Position numbers and translations under genes: made by a program | Part shown: piece after piece, positions 55,172 through 64,000 of the stretch | How positions within the stretch are numbered: position 1 is the stretch's first letter | Layout of the letters: each line of letters starts with the position of its first letter | Assembly: GCA_017991595.1 (NCBI GenBank) | Contig: JAGOQJ010000001.1 | Coordinates: forward strand, 124,001-188,000 | Length of the DNA: 64,000 nucleotides | Reading direction: 5' to 3' | Source: Candidatus Didemnitutus sp. | GTDB taxonomy: Bacteria > Verrucomicrobiota > Verrucomicrobiia > Opitutales > Opitutaceae | The notes under the pieces: generated by a model | Told to the model about the DNA's origin: nothing | Seen by the model: the letters and a program-made list of their open reading frames with translations, nothing else | Database searches by the model: none

Positions 55172-56098
55172 ATGTCTGCCTCCGCTTCCTTCACCGGTGT
55201 CATCCCCATTCTCGCGACGCCGTTTCACGACGACGAGTCTCCCGACCACGCTTCGCTGGACCGCCTGATCCGTTTCTTCGGCGAGCTCGGCGTCGACGGT
55301 TTCACTGTGCTCGGCGTGTTGGGCGAGTCCAACCGCCTCACCGACGCGGAGCGCACGGCGCTGATCAAGACCGCGGTCGCGGCGGCCGGCGGCCGGCCAG
55401 TCATCGTTGGCACGAGCCATACGGGCACGGCGGCGACGACCGCGCTCACCCGCGAGGCCGCGCAACTCGGCGCCGCGGCGGTGATGGTGGCGCCGTCGAA
55501 GCAGCCGGTGCCGAACGACGCGGTGGTCTTCGAGTATTATCGTCGCGTGATCGAGGCCTCGCCCGTGCCGGTGGTCGTGCAGGATCATCCGCTGTCGACG
55601 GAGGTGCACATGCCCTTGCCGTTGCTGCTGCGGCTGGCCAACGAGTTTCCGCGCGTGGTCTGCATCAAGGCCGAGGCGACGCCGAGCCCGAACAAGATCG
55701 CGGCGCTCAAGGCAGGTCTCGTGCGCAAGGAGGTCTCGGTGCTCACGGGGCTGGGCGCACTCTACGGATTCTTCGATCTCGAGCGCGGCTCCGACGGTTT
55801 CAACACCGGCTTCGCTTTCCCTGAAGTGTTGCAGGCCATGGTCGCGCGCATGCGCGCGGGCGACACGGAGGGCGCGCGCCGCGTCTTCACGCGCTACCTG
55901 CCGCTGATGGTGTTCGAGCAGCAACCCGGCGTGGCGATCCGCAAGGAAATCCTGCGGCGGCGCGGCTTGCTGGCGTCGAACCGCGTGCGCCACCCTGCCG
56001 GCAGCATCGACGCGGCGACGGCTGAGCAATTGCACCGCTTGCTCGAGGCGACTTTCCCGGGGCAAGACCTCACGCGCCCCGTGCGGATCGAGGCCTGA
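55172..56098 (+). CDS. DapA/NAL-superfamily aldolase or dehydratase
   Basis: TIM-barrel protein of 308 residues from ATG 55172. VIPILATPFHDD, TVLGVLGES and the Schiff-base Lys166 in VCIKAEATPSP mark the dihydrodipicolinate synthase / N-acetylneuraminate lyase superfamily. The usual YNxP segment that supplies the catalytic Tyr reads QDHP (VVVQDHPLS), so it is unlikely to be true DapA. It should condense or cleave a 2-keto acid. It diverges from the FAH operon and is convergent with the dehydratase gene, so a role in the same catabolic set is plausible. Confidence 0.88.
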   Translation: MSASASFTGVIPILATPFHDDESPDHASLDRLIRFFGELGVDGFTVLGVLGESNRLTDAERTALIKTAVAAAGGRPVIVGTSHTGTAATTALTREAAQLGAAAVMVAPSKQPVPNDAVVFEYYRRVIEASPVPVVVQDHPLSTEVHMPLPLLLRLANEFPRVVCIKAEATPSPNKIAALKAGLVRKEVSVLTGLGALYGFFDLERGSDGFNTGFAFPEVLQAMVARMRAGDTEGARRVFTRYLPLMVFEQQPGVAIRKEILRRRGLLASNRVRHPAGSIDAATAEQLHRLLEATFPGQDLTRPVRIEA

Positions 56099-56400
56099 GC
56101 GTCCTCGTGGGTTGAGGGCGACGCGGCTTGCCGGACGCCTGGATCATCCCGGCCAATGGCAGGCGGCGGCAACGAGTGCAGCCCGCGTCCACGCAAGCGC
56201 GACCCCGGCTTCAGGCCCGTTTGGTGCGGATTGTCCGCTCCAAGATGCCCCGCGGGTGACTGATTCGCCTCGTGCATGGACGTCATCGGGGGTGTTCGCT
56301 GGCCACGTCCGGGAGATGCCCGCGCGAGCCGAACCGGTCCCATTCCCCCGCCTGCAGCCCATCGCAGCGCCCGCCCTGCCAGGTCAGCGCGCCGGGTTGT

Positions 56401-56421
56401 TTGTAGTCTAATAGACTACAA
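56401..56421. promoter_or_regulatory. Perfect operator-like palindrome, site 1
   Basis: Arms TTGTAGTCTA and TAGACTACAA around a single A. Site 2, 66 bp away, is identical. The shape resembles operators of BlaI/MecI-type repressors, which are common in this phylum; that is inference. The wider convergent gap 56099-56533 holds these two sites and nothing else that I can support as a gene. Confidence 0.7.
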
Positions 56422-56466
56422 GTAACATCAGCACCTGTCCTCTGAAATCTCGGTTCAGGAAATCAT

Positions 56467-56487
56467 TTGTAGTCTAATAGACTACAA
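56467..56487. promoter_or_regulatory. Perfect operator-like palindrome, site 2
   Basis: Identical to site 1 over the 21-bp palindrome, with one more T/A pair on each side. Both lie between two convergent genes, so they do not sit in front of either gene. Confidence 0.7.
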
Positions 56488-56533
56488 ACGGATTGGAGAG
56501 CAAAGCGGGTGGGCACGGCGGCGCGGGGGCGTC

Positions 56534-57514
56534 TCACGCGCCGCGGAGGATGTCGGCGAACTGGGTGCGGTCCACGTTGGCGCCGGAGGCGATCGCCACG
56601 ATCGCGCCGTCGCCAGCAGGCACGCGGCCGTGCAGCGCCGCGGCGAGCGCGATGGCGCCGCCGGGCTCGAGCACGAGATGCAGGTGGTCGAAGGCGAGCC
56701 GCATCGCCGTGCGCACCTCGTCGTCGCTCGCCACCAAGCCGCGCACGCGACCGCGCATCACGGTGAAAGGCAGCTCCGCCGGGTAGAGCGCGGTGAGGGC
56801 GTCGCAGATCGTGGTCGCGCCGGGGGCGTTGCGCAGGCGATCGCCGGCGGCGAGCGAGCGCGTGACGTCGTCGAAGCCGACCGGTTCCACGGCGAAAAGC
56901 GGAGTCGCGGGACGCGTCTCGGCAATGATGGCGGTGATGCCGGCGGTCAGGCCGCCGCTGCCGCAGGGCACGACCAACGCGCCGATCGGCTCGGCATATT
57001 GTTCCAGCAACTCGGCGCCGACGGTGCCGTAGCCGGCGAGCACGTCGGTGTCGTTGCCGGGCGGGATGATCGTGCGTTGCTCGGCGCGGGCGATCTCCGC
57101 GGCCAGTTCCTCGCGCCGTCCGGGCACGGTGCGGTCGTAGAGCAGCAGCTCCGCCCCGAGTGCGCGGGTGCGGTCGCGTTTCACGGCGGGCGTATCATGC
57201 GGCACGATGATCTTGGCCGATACGCCCAGCGCCTGCGCCGCGGCGGCGACGGCCTGCGCGAAATTGCCGGTGGAATACGCCACGATGCCGCGCCGGCGCG
57301 CCTCGCGGTCGAGCAGGCGCAGGCGGTTCGCGGCGCCGCGGAATTTGTAGGAGCCCGTGTGTTGCAGCGTTTCGGCCTTCACGAGCAGGCGCGCACCGCA
57401 CCGCTCGCTCAGTGCGGCGGACTCGAGCAGTGGCGTGCGCACCACCTGGTGCCGGATGGCGGCGAGGGCCGCCTGGACGTCGGCGGCGCGCGGCGGACGC
57501 AGGGGCGTGGTCAT
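56534..57514 (-). CDS. Threonine/serine dehydratase-like PLP enzyme
   Basis: Fold-type II PLP enzyme of 326 residues, without the regulatory domain of biosynthetic IlvA. Lys57 in TGSYKFRGAAN binds PLP, and CGSGGLTAG is the phosphate loop (usually GGGGL). TPLLESAALS and YSTGNFAQ (usually S/TSGNHAQ) complete the site. It would deaminate serine/threonine or racemise an amino acid. It lies 16 bp after the D-aminoacylase gene, so it may deaminate an amino acid released by that enzyme, for example a D- or hydroxy-amino acid. Confidence 0.88.
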   Translation of the reverse strand: MTTPLRPPRAADVQAALAAIRHQVVRTPLLESAALSERCGARLLVKAETLQHTGSYKFRGAANRLRLLDREARRRGIVAYSTGNFAQAVAAAAQALGVSAKIIVPHDTPAVKRDRTRALGAELLLYDRTVPGRREELAAEIARAEQRTIIPPGNDTDVLAGYGTVGAELLEQYAEPIGALVVPCGSGGLTAGITAIIAETRPATPLFAVEPVGFDDVTRSLAAGDRLRNAPGATTICDALTALYPAELPFTVMRGRVRGLVASDDEVRTAMRLAFDHLHLVLEPGGAIALAAALHGRVPAGDGAIVAIASGANVDRTQFADILRGA

Positions 57515-57530
57515 GGCCGGCGGGGTGAAG

Positions 57531-59132
57531 TCAAGGAGTCGTGCGCGGCGTGCCGGGGCGGACGAGCACGCGGCCGGCGCGTTCGCCGGTGAACCGGCCG
57601 TCGCGGATGGCGGCGCGGCCGTTCACCAGCACGTGCACCATGCCCTCGGCGAGCTGCTGCGGTTGTTCGTAAGTGGCGAGGTCGCGCACGCGTGCGGCGT
57701 CGAAGACCACGATGTCCGCCCACTGGCCCGGTTGCAGGCGGCCGCGGTCGCGCAGGCGGAACGCATTCGCCGACAGGCCGGTCATTGAGTGGATGGCTTG
57801 CTCAAGCGTGATGGTGCCGCGCTCGAAGACGTGGCGGCGGATCTTGCGCGGGAACGTGCCGTAGGAGCGTGGGTGGGGCACGCCTTCGCCCGGCGCTTCG
57901 AGCGAACCGTCGGAGGCGGTCATCGTCCAGGGCTGTTGCATGAAGCGGGCGATGTCCTCCTCGGCCATGGCGAACATGACGACGGCGGCGCCGCCGCCGC
58001 GGATCATCCGCACGGCCATCTCCACGGGGCTCACGCCGGCCTCGGCCGCGATGTCGGCGAGGCGGCGGCCTTCGTAGCGCGGCTCGGGCTCGAAGCGGCG
58101 GATCTGCATGTTCGCGGCGCCGTTGCGCTTGGCGAGATTCGCCTCCATGCCGGCGCGGATGGCCGGGCCTTCCACCGGGTCGTCGAGCCGGCGCAACAGC
58201 GCAGTCCGGCCGCCGGCCTGCGCGGCGGGCGGCACGAGCGCGGCGGTGATGCTGGTGGAGCCGGCGTCGTAGGGATATTGGTCGGCGTAGATCTCGAGTC
58301 CGGCGGCGCGTGCGGCGTCGATGCGGGCGACGATGTCGGCGGAGGCGCCCCAGACGTCCGGTCCGAGCGCCTTGAGGTGCGTGACGACGCCGGTGACGCC
58401 GGAGCGGCGCGACACCTCGATCAGTTCGTCCACGGCGGCGCGCAGGCCGATGCCGAAGTTGCCCTCGTCGCGGATGTGGCTGCTGTGAAAACCGTCGACC
58501 TCGGCCACGGGGCGGGCGAGCGCGACGAGTTCGTCGGTCGTGGAGTAGCTGCCGGGGGTGTAATAGGGGCCGCTGGACAAGCCGAAGGCGCCGGCGTCGA
58601 GCGCGGCGTGCACCAGCTGCGTCATGCGGGCCAGCTCGGCGTCGGTCGGGGCGCGGTTCTCCATCTCCATGACGGCCAGGCGCACGGCGTTGTGGCCGAT
58701 CAGCTGCGCGACATTGATGCCCGGGCCGTGGCGTTCGAGCGCGGTGCGTTGCGCGCGGAGATCGACGGGGCCGCCGCCGTCGGGATTCACGAAGATCGTG
58801 GTGACGCCCTGAGCGAGTTGCGGTTCGGCGGCGGCGAGGCTCGCTTTCGCGAGTGCAGGGCCGGCGTGCGAATGGCCGTCGATGAAGCCCGGCGCGACGT
58901 AGAGGCCGGTGGCGTCGATCTCCTCGCGGGCGGTGCGGCCGGCGAGCGGTTCGACGGCGACGATGCGGCCGTCGCGGATGCCGATGTCGGCGCGGAACCA
59001 CGGGGCGCCGCTGCCGTCGAGCACGCGACCGTGGCGGATGATGAGGTCGAATTCCGGGGCCGCGGGAGCGGCCAGGCCGCTGACGGCGGCGACGAGGGAG
59101 AACAGGGCAGGCAGCAGACGACGCGCGCGCAT
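57531..59132 (-). CDS. Secreted N-acyl-D-amino-acid deacylase (D-aminoacylase family)
   Basis: Amidohydrolase of 533 residues from ATG 59132 (59159 is also possible), with a signal peptide (RRLLPALFSLVAAVSGLAAPA). Metal motifs: GFIDGHSHAGP, a Glu/Cys-type region around SSGPYYTPG, SHIRDEGN, VTHLKALG, and TASDGSLEAPG near 430. LRDRGRLQPGQWADIVVFD is the typical C-terminal block. It would release D-amino acids from N-acyl forms, perhaps from cell-wall material or other organic matter. It is the first gene of a two-gene operon with the PLP dehydratase. Confidence 0.9.
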   Translation of the reverse strand: MRARRLLPALFSLVAAVSGLAAPAAPEFDLIIRHGRVLDGSGAPWFRADIGIRDGRIVAVEPLAGRTAREEIDATGLYVAPGFIDGHSHAGPALAKASLAAAEPQLAQGVTTIFVNPDGGGPVDLRAQRTALERHGPGINVAQLIGHNAVRLAVMEMENRAPTDAELARMTQLVHAALDAGAFGLSSGPYYTPGSYSTTDELVALARPVAEVDGFHSSHIRDEGNFGIGLRAAVDELIEVSRRSGVTGVVTHLKALGPDVWGASADIVARIDAARAAGLEIYADQYPYDAGSTSITAALVPPAAQAGGRTALLRRLDDPVEGPAIRAGMEANLAKRNGAANMQIRRFEPEPRYEGRRLADIAAEAGVSPVEMAVRMIRGGGAAVVMFAMAEEDIARFMQQPWTMTASDGSLEAPGEGVPHPRSYGTFPRKIRRHVFERGTITLEQAIHSMTGLSANAFRLRDRGRLQPGQWADIVVFDAARVRDLATYEQPQQLAEGMVHVLVNGRAAIRDGRFTGERAGRVLVRPGTPRTTP

Positions 59133-59309
59133 GATAGAGGATTTTTCAGCAACCCTCATGCCGCGCGACTTTTTTCACCTCTCCGGCGAAAGATGCGCAA
59201 TGCCGCTTACGTGGTTTGACGAACGGGCGCGCTGCGAGGGTCGCGCTCGCGTGCTCGCATCTTCGCCGCGGAGAGCGCCGCTCAGTAGCCGGCGGCGTTG
59301 AGTCCGTGC

Positions 59310-62300
59310 TCAGCGGATCAGCTCGAGACGGGCGCGAAGGAAGCGACGGGCGGTGTCGAAATCGATCGTCCCGATGATTTCCTCCGGCGTCTCGATCACC
59401 ACGATGCCGGCATCGGTCCACGTGATGAGATCGGTGCTGGTCTCGAAGCGCACGAGCACATCGCTCACGTGAGCCGCGCGGGGCACGGCGAGGGTGATTT
59501 CGCCGGCGAGGATCGATGGTGCGAAGACGGGAGAGGCGGACGCGGAGAGCGGATCGGTGCCGGCGAGATACTCGGCGAGGTTGCTGGCGCCGTCGTGGTC
59601 GGCATCCGCGGTTGCCTCGCCGTCGGCCGGGCGGGCGGAGAAGCGAGCGGCCCGCCAGTTGTCGTAGCCGCCGGCTTCGGCGGGCGCGGGCGCGGACTGC
59701 CAGATTTCTCCATTCGCCCCGACGCTGAGAAAAGTGGTGCCCACGGCGATGACGGCGTAGCGTTCGCCGAAAGCGGGGGCGCTGACCGCGTTCCAGTTGA
59801 CGCCATCCTGGGACACGAGGCTGAGTGGCGCGGACGACTGGTTGCGATTGATGGCGGCCGCAAAGTAGAGGCCGTTGATGGTGGCGAAACCGGCGGCCTG
59901 GATCTCGAAAGCAGAGGCGGCGGTGAAGCGGCCGCCGCCATCGGTCGAATGGCGGATGCCGGTGTAGAAGCCGCTGACGAGAAAACGATCGCCGACATAA
60001 TCGGCCGTGGAAAGCCCCTGCGTTGTGCCGAGCCCCGCACTGCGGTTCGTCCAAGTCTCGCCATTCGTCGACGTCAGCACCGTGCCGTCGATGGAGGAAC
60101 TGTTGGCACCGACGGCAAGGAAGAGGCCTGCACCGAGAGTGACGGCATAGAGATGGTTGGTCGTGCCGGAGGAGATGGGCGTCCACGTGATGCCGTCGCC
60201 CGAGCGGTGGATGGTGCCGTCCAGTCCGACCGTGATGAATGCGCCGGCGCCATGGGTCACGGCCCGCAGTCCGGGGCCGGCGAACAGGCGACGCGTCCAG
60301 GCCAGTCCGTCGGTCGAGGTGTAGATCACGCCGCGCCAGGCGGAGACGCTGAAATCGTAGGTCTCGCCGACGGTCACGAAGAGGCAGGCGGCGTAATGCA
60401 CTCCAAACAGATAGGTATTCGTAGCGAGGGTGCCGCCGGATGGCCAAGTTGCGCCTCCGTCGGTAGAGACGCGAAAAGTGCCGCTGTTGCCCCCGACTGC
60501 GACGAGTCGACCCGAAGGGGCGAGGACGACGTCGCGCAGGGTGACGTTGGTGCCTGAACTGCGCTGGGTCCAAACCGAAAGAGGCTCGGTGACGGTGATG
60601 ATTTTTTCGATCGTGGCGAGGCCGCCGCGGGAGTCGGTGATGTGTAGTTTGACGGTGTAGGTGCCGCCGACGGCAAAGGTGTGGGAGGCACTGTTGCCTT
60701 CTTGATAGGCGGAGCCATCGCCGAAATCCCAGAGGTGGCGGAGCGGATCGCCATCGGGATCGGTCGAGGAGGAAGTGAAGGCGACGGGTTGGCGCGCGGC
60801 GGCGGTCGCAACCGATTGGAGCGTGATGGTCGTGGGAGGACGATTGCCGGTGACGAAGGGACCGCTGCGGCGAAACTCGCCGCCACTGCTTGAGCCGGAG
60901 TGGAACGCACCATCCGCGTAGACAAATGCGGAAGTGGCTGGGAACGGCGCGGCGGCGAGGGTGGAGGTCCACGTCAACCCGTCCATTGAGACGAGAAACG
61001 CCGGCGTGGTGACTGCGCCCGCATAGCGCATGGCGGTGGCGACGAGAATCCCGGGGCCGGCGGCGAGGCGCTGGATGCTGAAACCGGTGCTGTAGGGGGC
61101 GAACTTGGCCCGCGTCCAGGTCAGTCCGCCGTCGGTGGAGCGATCGATCGTGCCGGGCGTGGCGGCATACCAGATGCCGGCGACGTGCAGCACGTGGTTG
61201 AAGTAGTTTTGCGCGGCGGCGGGTGAGTTCTCCGACCAAGCGAGCCCGTCGGCGGAAGTGATGAGGCAGCGCTCTCCCGCCACCATGAAGAGGCCGCTGC
61301 CGTAAGCGATGGCTCGAAGCGCCGGGGCGCCGGCGGGCGCGGGCAGAATCGTCCACGTGGCTCCGGAGTCGCTGGAGCGGAGAAGTGTGCCACTGGCACC
61401 GACGGCGACGAAGGTCCCGTTGCCGTCCGCGGCGACGGCAGCGAGCTCGGCCACCGGTGCGGGCAGGGCGACCTTCTGCCAGGAACGCCCGTCGAGCGAG
61501 CGGTGGACGACGCCAAGCCAGCGCGAGGTGGAGAAGTCGTAGTCGATGCCGACGGCAACAAATGCCGCGGTATCGGCGGCGAAGGCATGCACACGATTGT
61601 TGTTCCCGAGAAAAACGCCGGACCAATTGGTGCGGTCGAGCGAGGCGTAGATGGATTGACTGCCGCCGAGAAAATGACGGCCGCGGAGGAAGGCGACGGC
61701 GTTGAAAGCTTGGGAAGGTGCCACCGTGGAGGTGTCCCACGTCAGCAGCGGGTCGGTGACGGTGATGGTTTTTTCGGTGGTGACGAGGCCGCCGCGGGAG
61801 TCGGTGATGTGTAGTTTGACGGTGTAGGTGCCGCCGACGGCAAAGGTGTGGGAGGCGGTGTTGCCTTCCTGATACGCGGAGCCGTCGCCGAAGTCCCAGA
61901 GGTGACGCAGGGAATCGCCATCGGGATCGGTTGCGGAGGAGGTGAAGGCGACGGGTTGGCGGGCGGCGGCAGTCGTAACCGATTGGAGCGTGATGGCCGC
62001 GGGAGAACGATTGCCGGTGACGAAGGACTCGCTGCGACGGAGGGAGCCGTCCGTGCCGGTGACAAATTGGAGGGCGCCGTCCGCGTAGGTGAGCGAACTC
62101 GTCGCTGGGATGGTGGTGCCGGGCGGAGTGGCTCCCCAAAACAGGCCATCCGTGGAGATGAGCCAGAAGGACGAACTGGTGGATCCTTCGTAGCGGATTG
62201 CGGTGGCGATGAGGATGCCCGGGCCGGCGGCGAGGCGTTGGATACTGAAGGAGCTGCCGGATAGGGCGAGGCTGGCTCGCGTCCAAGTCTGCCCACCGTC

Positions 62301-64000
62301 GGTGGATCGATGGATCGCGTTGAATGTGGCGGCATACCATACGCCGTCGGCATGGAGGAGGTGCATGACGGTGCCTTGTCCAATGGCAGCGGAGCGATCC
62401 GTCCACGTGAGGCCGTCGGTCGAGCTGAGGAGGGTATTGTTGTCGCCGGCGGTCATGAAAAGGCCAGCGCTGCAGGCGACGGTTCGAAGCGAAGGGGCGC
62501 CGGTAGGCGCGGGCAGAATCGTCCACGTGGCGCCGGAGTCACTGGAGCGCAGGAGCGTGCCGTTGTAGCCGACGGCGACGCATACGCCCGTGTCGCTCGC
62601 GGCAACGGAAGTGAGCTCGGCCACCTGCGCGGGAAGGGTGATTTGTTGCCATATCCGCCCATCGAGTGAGCGATTGATCGCTCCGATCCAGCGTGAGGTG
62701 GCGTAGTCGTAGTCCGCACCGACAGCGATGAACGCCGTGGTGTTGGCGGCGCAGGCGTTCATGCGGTTATTGTAACCGAGATTGGATACGGTCCAATTGA
62801 CGCGATCGAGGGAGGAATAAATGGACGAACTCTGGAAGACAAAGTGGCGGCCGCGCAGGTAAGTGACGGCGCTCAGGTTGCCCGATGCGGCCACCGTGGA
62901 GGAGTTCCAGGTCAGAAGCGGGTCGGTCACAGTCACGGTGGCGGTGCGGGTGGTGACGCCGCCCTTGCGGTCGCTGATGCGCACGGAGATGTCGTAAGTG
63001 CCTCCCGTGTTCCACGAGTGGGTGCGCGTGGCGGCGCTGAGGGGGGCGGAACCATCGCCCAGCTCCCAGTCGTAGGCGAGCGGGTCCCCATTGGGATCGG
63101 TGGCGACCACGGTGAGCGTGGTCGGGGTGCGGGCGGCGGTGCTGGCTGGGGGCGAGAACGTGGCGCTCGGGGGTTGGTTCGCGGGGAAAGTGCCCAGCTC
63201 GACGTGCAAATCCATCCAGGCGTCGGCGCCGGATCCGCCGGTGGCCAGCGGCGTCAGATGCACGCCGGCAGTCGTGTCGGAATAAGTCACGCCGACGCGC
63301 AGCGCCGCGTCCGTGAGGCCCGCGGATGAATTGGGCGTGGGGTCGAGCAGCGCGGCGTTGTCGATGCCGGGTCTTTCCCAAGTGAGGTAGGCTCCTTGCG
63401 AAAGGAACGTGTTGCCGGGAATACCGGGACGGTAACCGACCCAGTAGTAGCCGACTTGGTAGGCGGTGGCGGAAGGGTCCTTGATGACGCGCAAACCGCG
63501 GAGCGTCCCGGTCGTGTCGGCGTGGTCGAAGCGGTGGAGGCGGTAGGTGCCGGAGCCGCGAACGTTCGCGTCGACCCAGCCGGACGAGGTGATCCAGTTG
63601 AGCGCGACCTTGGCTTGAGAATGGAAATGCCCTTCGGGCGGAGAGCCGGAGCCCATCACGTCGAAAGGATCGCCGTATTCGACCAGTTCACCGGTCCCCA
63701 TGACGGAACCGTCCGACGTCTTCCACGCGTGGGCGTGGCCAATCCCGTAGTTGTGGCCGAATTCGTGCACGATCGTCTTGTCGGACGGATTGCCCTGCAG
63801 CCAATGACGGGAGCCTCCCATCGTCGCGAGCCCCGCGTAGACGATGCCGGAGGAGGCGCCGATGGACGGAAACTGCACGCCGATGATATCGTAGCCGTTG
63901 AGAGACTGCGCTCCGGCCAGCGCCCGGTAGGCGGCGAGAGCGTCGTCGTAAAGCAGGAAGCTGTTGGTTTTGTAGGCGGTGCTGGCCTGTGGCAGGCGCA
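59310..64000 (-). CDS. Giant secreted metalloprotease with PKD and propeller modules (5' partial)
   Basis: The minus-strand frame is open through base 64000, so the start is outside; about 1560 residues are visible. Near the visible N-terminus HEFGHNYGIGHAH (63740-63767) is a zinc site like that of M11 gametolysin-type proteases. Three modules follow, each a PKD domain (DPNGDPLAYDWELGDGS, DPDGDSLRHLWDFGDGS, DPDGDPLRHLWDFGDGS) plus BNR-like beta-propeller strands (SSDSGATWTILPAP, STDGLTWT). The last propeller is followed by ADADHDGASNLAEYLAGTDP and a tail like that of the hydrolase at 48.2 kb. It probably degrades extracellular protein or glycoprotein. Confidence 0.88.
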   Translation of the reverse strand, partial: RLPQASTAYKTNSFLLYDDALAAYRALAGAQSLNGYDIIGVQFPSIGASSGIVYAGLATMGGSRHWLQGNPSDKTIVHEFGHNYGIGHAHAWKTSDGSVMGTGELVEYGDPFDVMGSGSPPEGHFHSQAKVALNWITSSGWVDANVRGSGTYRLHRFDHADTTGTLRGLRVIKDPSATAYQVGYYWVGYRPGIPGNTFLSQGAYLTWERPGIDNAALLDPTPNSSAGLTDAALRVGVTYSDTTAGVHLTPLATGGSGADAWMDLHVELGTFPANQPPSATFSPPASTAARTPTTLTVVATDPNGDPLAYDWELGDGSAPLSAATRTHSWNTGGTYDISVRISDRKGGVTTRTATVTVTDPLLTWNSSTVAASGNLSAVTYLRGRHFVFQSSSIYSSLDRVNWTVSNLGYNNRMNACAANTTAFIAVGADYDYATSRWIGAINRSLDGRIWQQITLPAQVAELTSVAASDTGVCVAVGYNGTLLRSSDSGATWTILPAPTGAPSLRTVACSAGLFMTAGDNNTLLSSTDGLTWTDRSAAIGQGTVMHLLHADGVWYAATFNAIHRSTDGGQTWTRASLALSGSSFSIQRLAAGPGILIATAIRYEGSTSSSFWLISTDGLFWGATPPGTTIPATSSLTYADGALQFVTGTDGSLRRSESFVTGNRSPAAITLQSVTTAAARQPVAFTSSATDPDGDSLRHLWDFGDGSAYQEGNTASHTFAVGGTYTVKLHITDSRGGLVTTEKTITVTDPLLTWDTSTVAPSQAFNAVAFLRGRHFLGGSQSIYASLDRTNWSGVFLGNNNRVHAFAADTAAFVAVGIDYDFSTSRWLGVVHRSLDGRSWQKVALPAPVAELAAVAADGNGTFVAVGASGTLLRSSDSGATWTILPAPAGAPALRAIAYGSGLFMVAGERCLITSADGLAWSENSPAAAQNYFNHVLHVAGIWYAATPGTIDRSTDGGLTWTRAKFAPYSTGFSIQRLAAGPGILVATAMRYAGAVTTPAFLVSMDGLTWTSTLAAAPFPATSAFVYADGAFHSGSSSGGEFRRSGPFVTGNRPPTTITLQSVATAAARQPVAFTSSSTDPDGDPLRHLWDFGDGSAYQEGNSASHTFAVGGTYTVKLHITDSRGGLATIEKIITVTEPLSVWTQRSSGTNVTLRDVVLAPSGRLVAVGGNSGTFRVSTDGGATWPSGGTLATNTYLFGVHYAACLFVTVGETYDFSVSAWRGVIYTSTDGLAWTRRLFAGPGLRAVTHGAGAFITVGLDGTIHRSGDGITWTPISSGTTNHLYAVTLGAGLFLAVGANSSSIDGTVLTSTNGETWTNRSAGLGTTQGLSTADYVGDRFLVSGFYTGIRHSTDGGGRFTAASAFEIQAAGFATINGLYFAAAINRNQSSAPLSLVSQDGVNWNAVSAPAFGERYAVIAVGTTFLSVGANGEIWQSAPAPAEAGGYDNWRAARFSARPADGEATADADHDGASNLAEYLAGTDPLSASASPVFAPSILAGEITLAVPRAAHVSDVLVRFETSTDLITWTDAGIVVIETPEEIIGTIDFDTARRFLRARLELIR
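60583..62919 (-). repeat. Tandem duplication of a 389-codon PKD/propeller module
   Basis: The sequence starting near 60583 recurs 1167 bp further on at 61750 (exactly 389 codons) and again, less similar, at 62920 (1170 bp). The PKD-coding parts of the first two are almost identical at the DNA level, which shows recent duplication inside the protease gene. Confidence 0.85.

Noticed and set aside
56112-56411. ORF of 99 codons before the palindromes
   Set aside because: Ala/Pro/Arg-rich chance frame in G+C-rich DNA, ends inside the palindrome, no ribosome site or family.

Overview
This window looks like a piece of a Verrucomicrobiota chromosome, most likely an Opitutaceae-type member. The evidence is high G+C, a Gram-negative envelope (KdsB, outer-membrane beta-barrel, Wza/Wzc polysaccharide export, lipoproteins), a pyrophosphate-type PEP carboxykinase candidate, and large secreted proteins that end in an 'ADxDxDGxxNLxEYxxGxDP' module. 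This is my inference from gene content; no rRNA gene is present to prove it.

Layout. 1-9.6 kb: a hybrid sensor kinase cut by the window edge, a DUF3568 lipoprotein, a DEAD-box helicase, an SDR, a HAD phosphatase, hisC and a frameshifted TPR protein. 9.7-13.8 kb: an exopolysaccharide export set (beta-barrel, Wza-like, Wzc-like kinase). 13.8-16.9 kb: sua5, rpsR, and a 1.7 kb integrase-only element in tRNA-Arg(CCT) that has duplicated the 5' half of the tRNA. 16.9-23.8 kb: FMN reductase, aroC, cytidine deaminase, ada, tRNA-Leu(CAG), deoA. 23.8-28 kb: hrpA, interrupted twice in frame by a 76-bp palindromic repeat. 28-34.5 kb: CBS protein, a broken lipoprotein gene, a second hybrid kinase, DUF4097, tatD, HPr, kdsB. 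34.8-38.3 kb: the PPi-PEPCK candidate. 38.3-41.9 kb: an accessory island with a Zn-ribbon DNA methylase and an overlapping PD-(D/E)xK nuclease gene, i.e. a candidate restriction-modification pair. 42-48 kb: 5'-nucleotidase, carA, ktrB under a c-di-AMP riboswitch, kamA. 48.2-51.3 kb: a secreted hydrolase/Ig protein and a SIMPL protein. 51.4-51.9 kb: two tandem near-identical non-coding units, each with an ECF-sigma-like promoter and a terminal hairpin. 52-59.1 kb: catabolic genes (aminotransferase, SDR, FAH, DapA-like, PLP dehydratase, D-aminoacylase). 59.3-64 kb: a giant secreted metalloprotease with PKD/propeller modules, cut at the window edge.

Functional links. Wza, Wzc and the beta-barrel would form a polysaccharide export route. 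The riboswitch ties K+ uptake to c-di-AMP. The methylase/nuclease pair is probably defence. The FAH-SDR-aminotransferase operon, the DapA-like gene and the deacylase-dehydratase pair look like degradation of amino or sugar acids, substrate unknown. The most novel-looking items are the twin ECF-type RNA units, the in-frame palindromes in hrpA, the methylase/nuclease pair and the 5'-half tRNA integration.
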